A DNA stretch of 6,436 nucleotides from Bacteroidia bacterium (GTDB taxonomy: Bacteria; Bacteroidota; Bacteroidia; AKYH767-A; OLB10). This document shows positions 5,098-6,436 of this stretch, piece by piece (position 1 is the stretch's first letter; every line of letters starts with the position of its first letter). Both the position numbers and the translations under genes were made by a program. A model generated the notes under the pieces. It searched no databases. It worked only from the letters and a program-made list of their open reading frames with translations, and was not told where the DNA came from. The stretch spans positions 1 to 6,436 of the forward strand of contig JANWID010000082.1 of NCBI GenBank assembly GCA_025450095.1, written 5' to 3'.

Positions 5098-6436
5098 TGA
5101 TCACCATTTATCAGATAAAGTTCCGGCTGGCAGGATTCATTTCCAGGATTGTCTGTCTGCTATCAATCATCATGGTTCTTTCAAACCATGCACATGCTGT
5201 TACACGGGTTTCCATATCAAGTGGCAGCTTTAACCAGGCTGCAACCTGGAATCCTGCAGGAACTCCCGTAGCAGGTGACGAACTTACCATTCAGAATAAT
5301 CACATTGTTAATGTCAGCAATACCGCTTTCGCGGGAAATCTGACGATCGCAAATGGCGGAAAGCTTACCTTCTCTCCTGCTACACGACTTACCGTTTCGG
5401 GTAATTTCATTGTTTATGGAATCGCTGAGATCATGGAAGCGGATTTTATGTTATCCACTCCAGGTGCTTCATTTATTATCGGGGCTACCGGAACAGTTGT
5501 CTGGGAACCTAAAGACAATACTGCAGCAGGAGCAACTCTCTTCACAAACGGAGCTGAATTTTTTCATCCTGCAAGCACATTGGTTATAAACCGGTGGTAT
5601 AATTACTCTGGTGTTCCCATAGGCTCGGTCGTTACAGGTAATTTTGGTAACCTTACGCTGAACTCACTTACAAACGGCCTGCTTTACGAATGGAACCAGG
5701 ATAATGAATTTGAGACACATACTATCCAGGGCACACTTACCATTGGCCAGGGATGGATTGTGCTGGATAAATCGGGATCTGTTTCCAACACAACTATAGG
5801 AGCAATTTTACTTGAAAATATAAATTCCTACCTGGATCTGCATTCCGGAAATCATCCCGGTTCTTTCACGATAAACACTTCTTCAATTACCAACATCGGT
5901 GGTAACCTGAACGGAATTTATAATGGTAATGGTAATATCCACTTGCAGGTCAATGGCAATTTCACCAACCTGGGTAATACAGTCCTGATTTACAATTCCG
6001 GAGTAACCGGTGTTTCCAATGGAAATGCTTCCATGGAAGTAGTTGGAAAATATTACCAGCCATCCGGTGACTTCCGTGGCATCTTTAATCTTACATCCAC
6101 TAACAGTGGTAAATCGGATCTCGAATTTAACGACGTTCATCTGACCGGTGGAATTTTCATGGGGCATTATGCCTGTCATACTTCCGGAAATAATTCATCA
6201 TTGAAAATTCACGGTGATCTTCTCATTGATTTCGCAACTGCAAATGCAAAATTCCGGGGTAACGGCCTTACTTCACTTTCCGGAACATCCAATAATTTAG
6301 GACTGAACTTTACTGTTGAAGGTAACCTGACCGTAAAAGGAACTACTGCTGCAGAATTCACAAGTTCCGGAAGCACCGGCCCTGAAACCATTGAATTGAA
6401 AGGTACAGTGGGCTTTGAAGGATGCACTTCTAATTT
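5094..6436 (+). CDS. Large exported beta-rich surface protein, 5' part, runs off the window
   Basis: An open frame continues from the ATG at 5094 to the edge, 447 codons without a stop. The ATG at 5097 is an equally possible start. A Sec signal peptide is clear: basic residues K9, R11 and R18, a hydrophobic core at about 19-30 (IVCLLSIIMVLS), and a likely cut after AHA at residue 35. The mature protein opens with SGSFNQAATWNPAGTPVAGDELTI, the pattern at the start of many secreted Bacteroidota adhesin-like proteins. It continues with repeated short strands of the form GNLTI, SGNFIV, GNLTL, GTLTI, NGNFTNL and EGNLTV, rich in Gly, Asn, Thr and Ser, which fits a parallel beta-helix or stacked beta-solenoid. 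No catalytic motif is visible. Relatives commonly end in a type IX secretion sorting domain, but the C-terminus lies outside the window. The role (adhesin, matrix or carbohydrate contact) is inference. Confidence 0.85.
   Translation, partial: MMITIYQIKFRLAGFISRIVCLLSIIMVLSNHAHAVTRVSISSGSFNQAATWNPAGTPVAGDELTIQNNHIVNVSNTAFAGNLTIANGGKLTFSPATRLTVSGNFIVYGIAEIMEADFMLSTPGASFIIGATGTVVWEPKDNTAAGATLFTNGAEFFHPASTLVINRWYNYSGVPIGSVVTGNFGNLTLNSLTNGLLYEWNQDNEFETHTIQGTLTIGQGWIVLDKSGSVSNTTIGAILLENINSYLDLHSGNHPGSFTINTSSITNIGGNLNGIYNGNGNIHLQVNGNFTNLGNTVLIYNSGVTGVSNGNASMEVVGKYYQPSGDFRGIFNLTSTNSGKSDLEFNDVHLTGGIFMGHYACHTSGNNSSLKIHGDLLIDFATANAKFRGNGLTSLSGTSNNLGLNFTVEGNLTVKGTTAAEFTSSGSTGPETIELKGTVGFEGCTSN

Noticed and set aside
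5353..5589. Plus-strand 78-codon open frame
   Set aside because: It overlaps, in another frame, the long exported-protein frame that starts at 5094 with a good signal peptide and stays open to the window edge.
5883..6427. Two minus-strand open frames near the right edge
   Set aside because: Both are antisense to the exported beta-rich protein and show no recognisable domain. They are composition shadows.

Overview
The window looks like chromosomal DNA of a member of the Bacteroidota. The reasons are an AT-leaning composition with little Shine-Dalgarno signal before the starts, a soluble hybrid kinase whose HPt motif (AHKVKPSLNYLG) is of a kind I associate with this phylum, and a large Sec-exported protein that opens with the SGxFNxxxTWNPxGxPxAGDxxTI pattern common in secreted Bacteroidota surface proteins. 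I cannot assign a genus.

Positions 1-1087 hold no convincing gene. Most of it is five copies of a structured repeat. Each copy has a GC-rich 20-bp palindrome (A), a 21-22-nt spacer, and a 46-nt long-arm hairpin (B). Four copies are forward and one is reversed. The last three are tandem with an exact 132-bp period. Two near-identical 34-bp direct repeats flank copies 2-5. The architecture resembles REP/BIME-type palindromic elements, which RAYT (REP-associated tyrosine) transposases mobilise, but no transposase gene lies in the window. About 140 bp of AT-rich leader follows, with one dyad, before the first gene.

Positions 1088-4606 are a two-gene signalling operon. The first gene is a cytoplasmic REC-PAS-HisKA-HATPase-REC-HPt hybrid histidine kinase. 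Twelve bases later comes a REC-AAA+ sigma-54 activator that stops right after the AAA+ domain and so has no DNA-binding domain. All residues for a phosphorelay are present: H280 to D572 to H716 of the kinase, then D51 of the regulator. A strong intrinsic terminator 19 nt after the regulator closes the operon.

Positions 4658-4803 are a leader with several dyads, including a perfect 16-bp palindrome. It precedes a small single-pass membrane protein of 97 aa. That gene overlaps by 4 bp (ATGA) the start of a long exported beta-rich protein, which runs off the right edge with at least 447 codons open. The last two genes therefore look translationally coupled. Whether the phosphorelay controls them is only a possibility suggested by adjacency.
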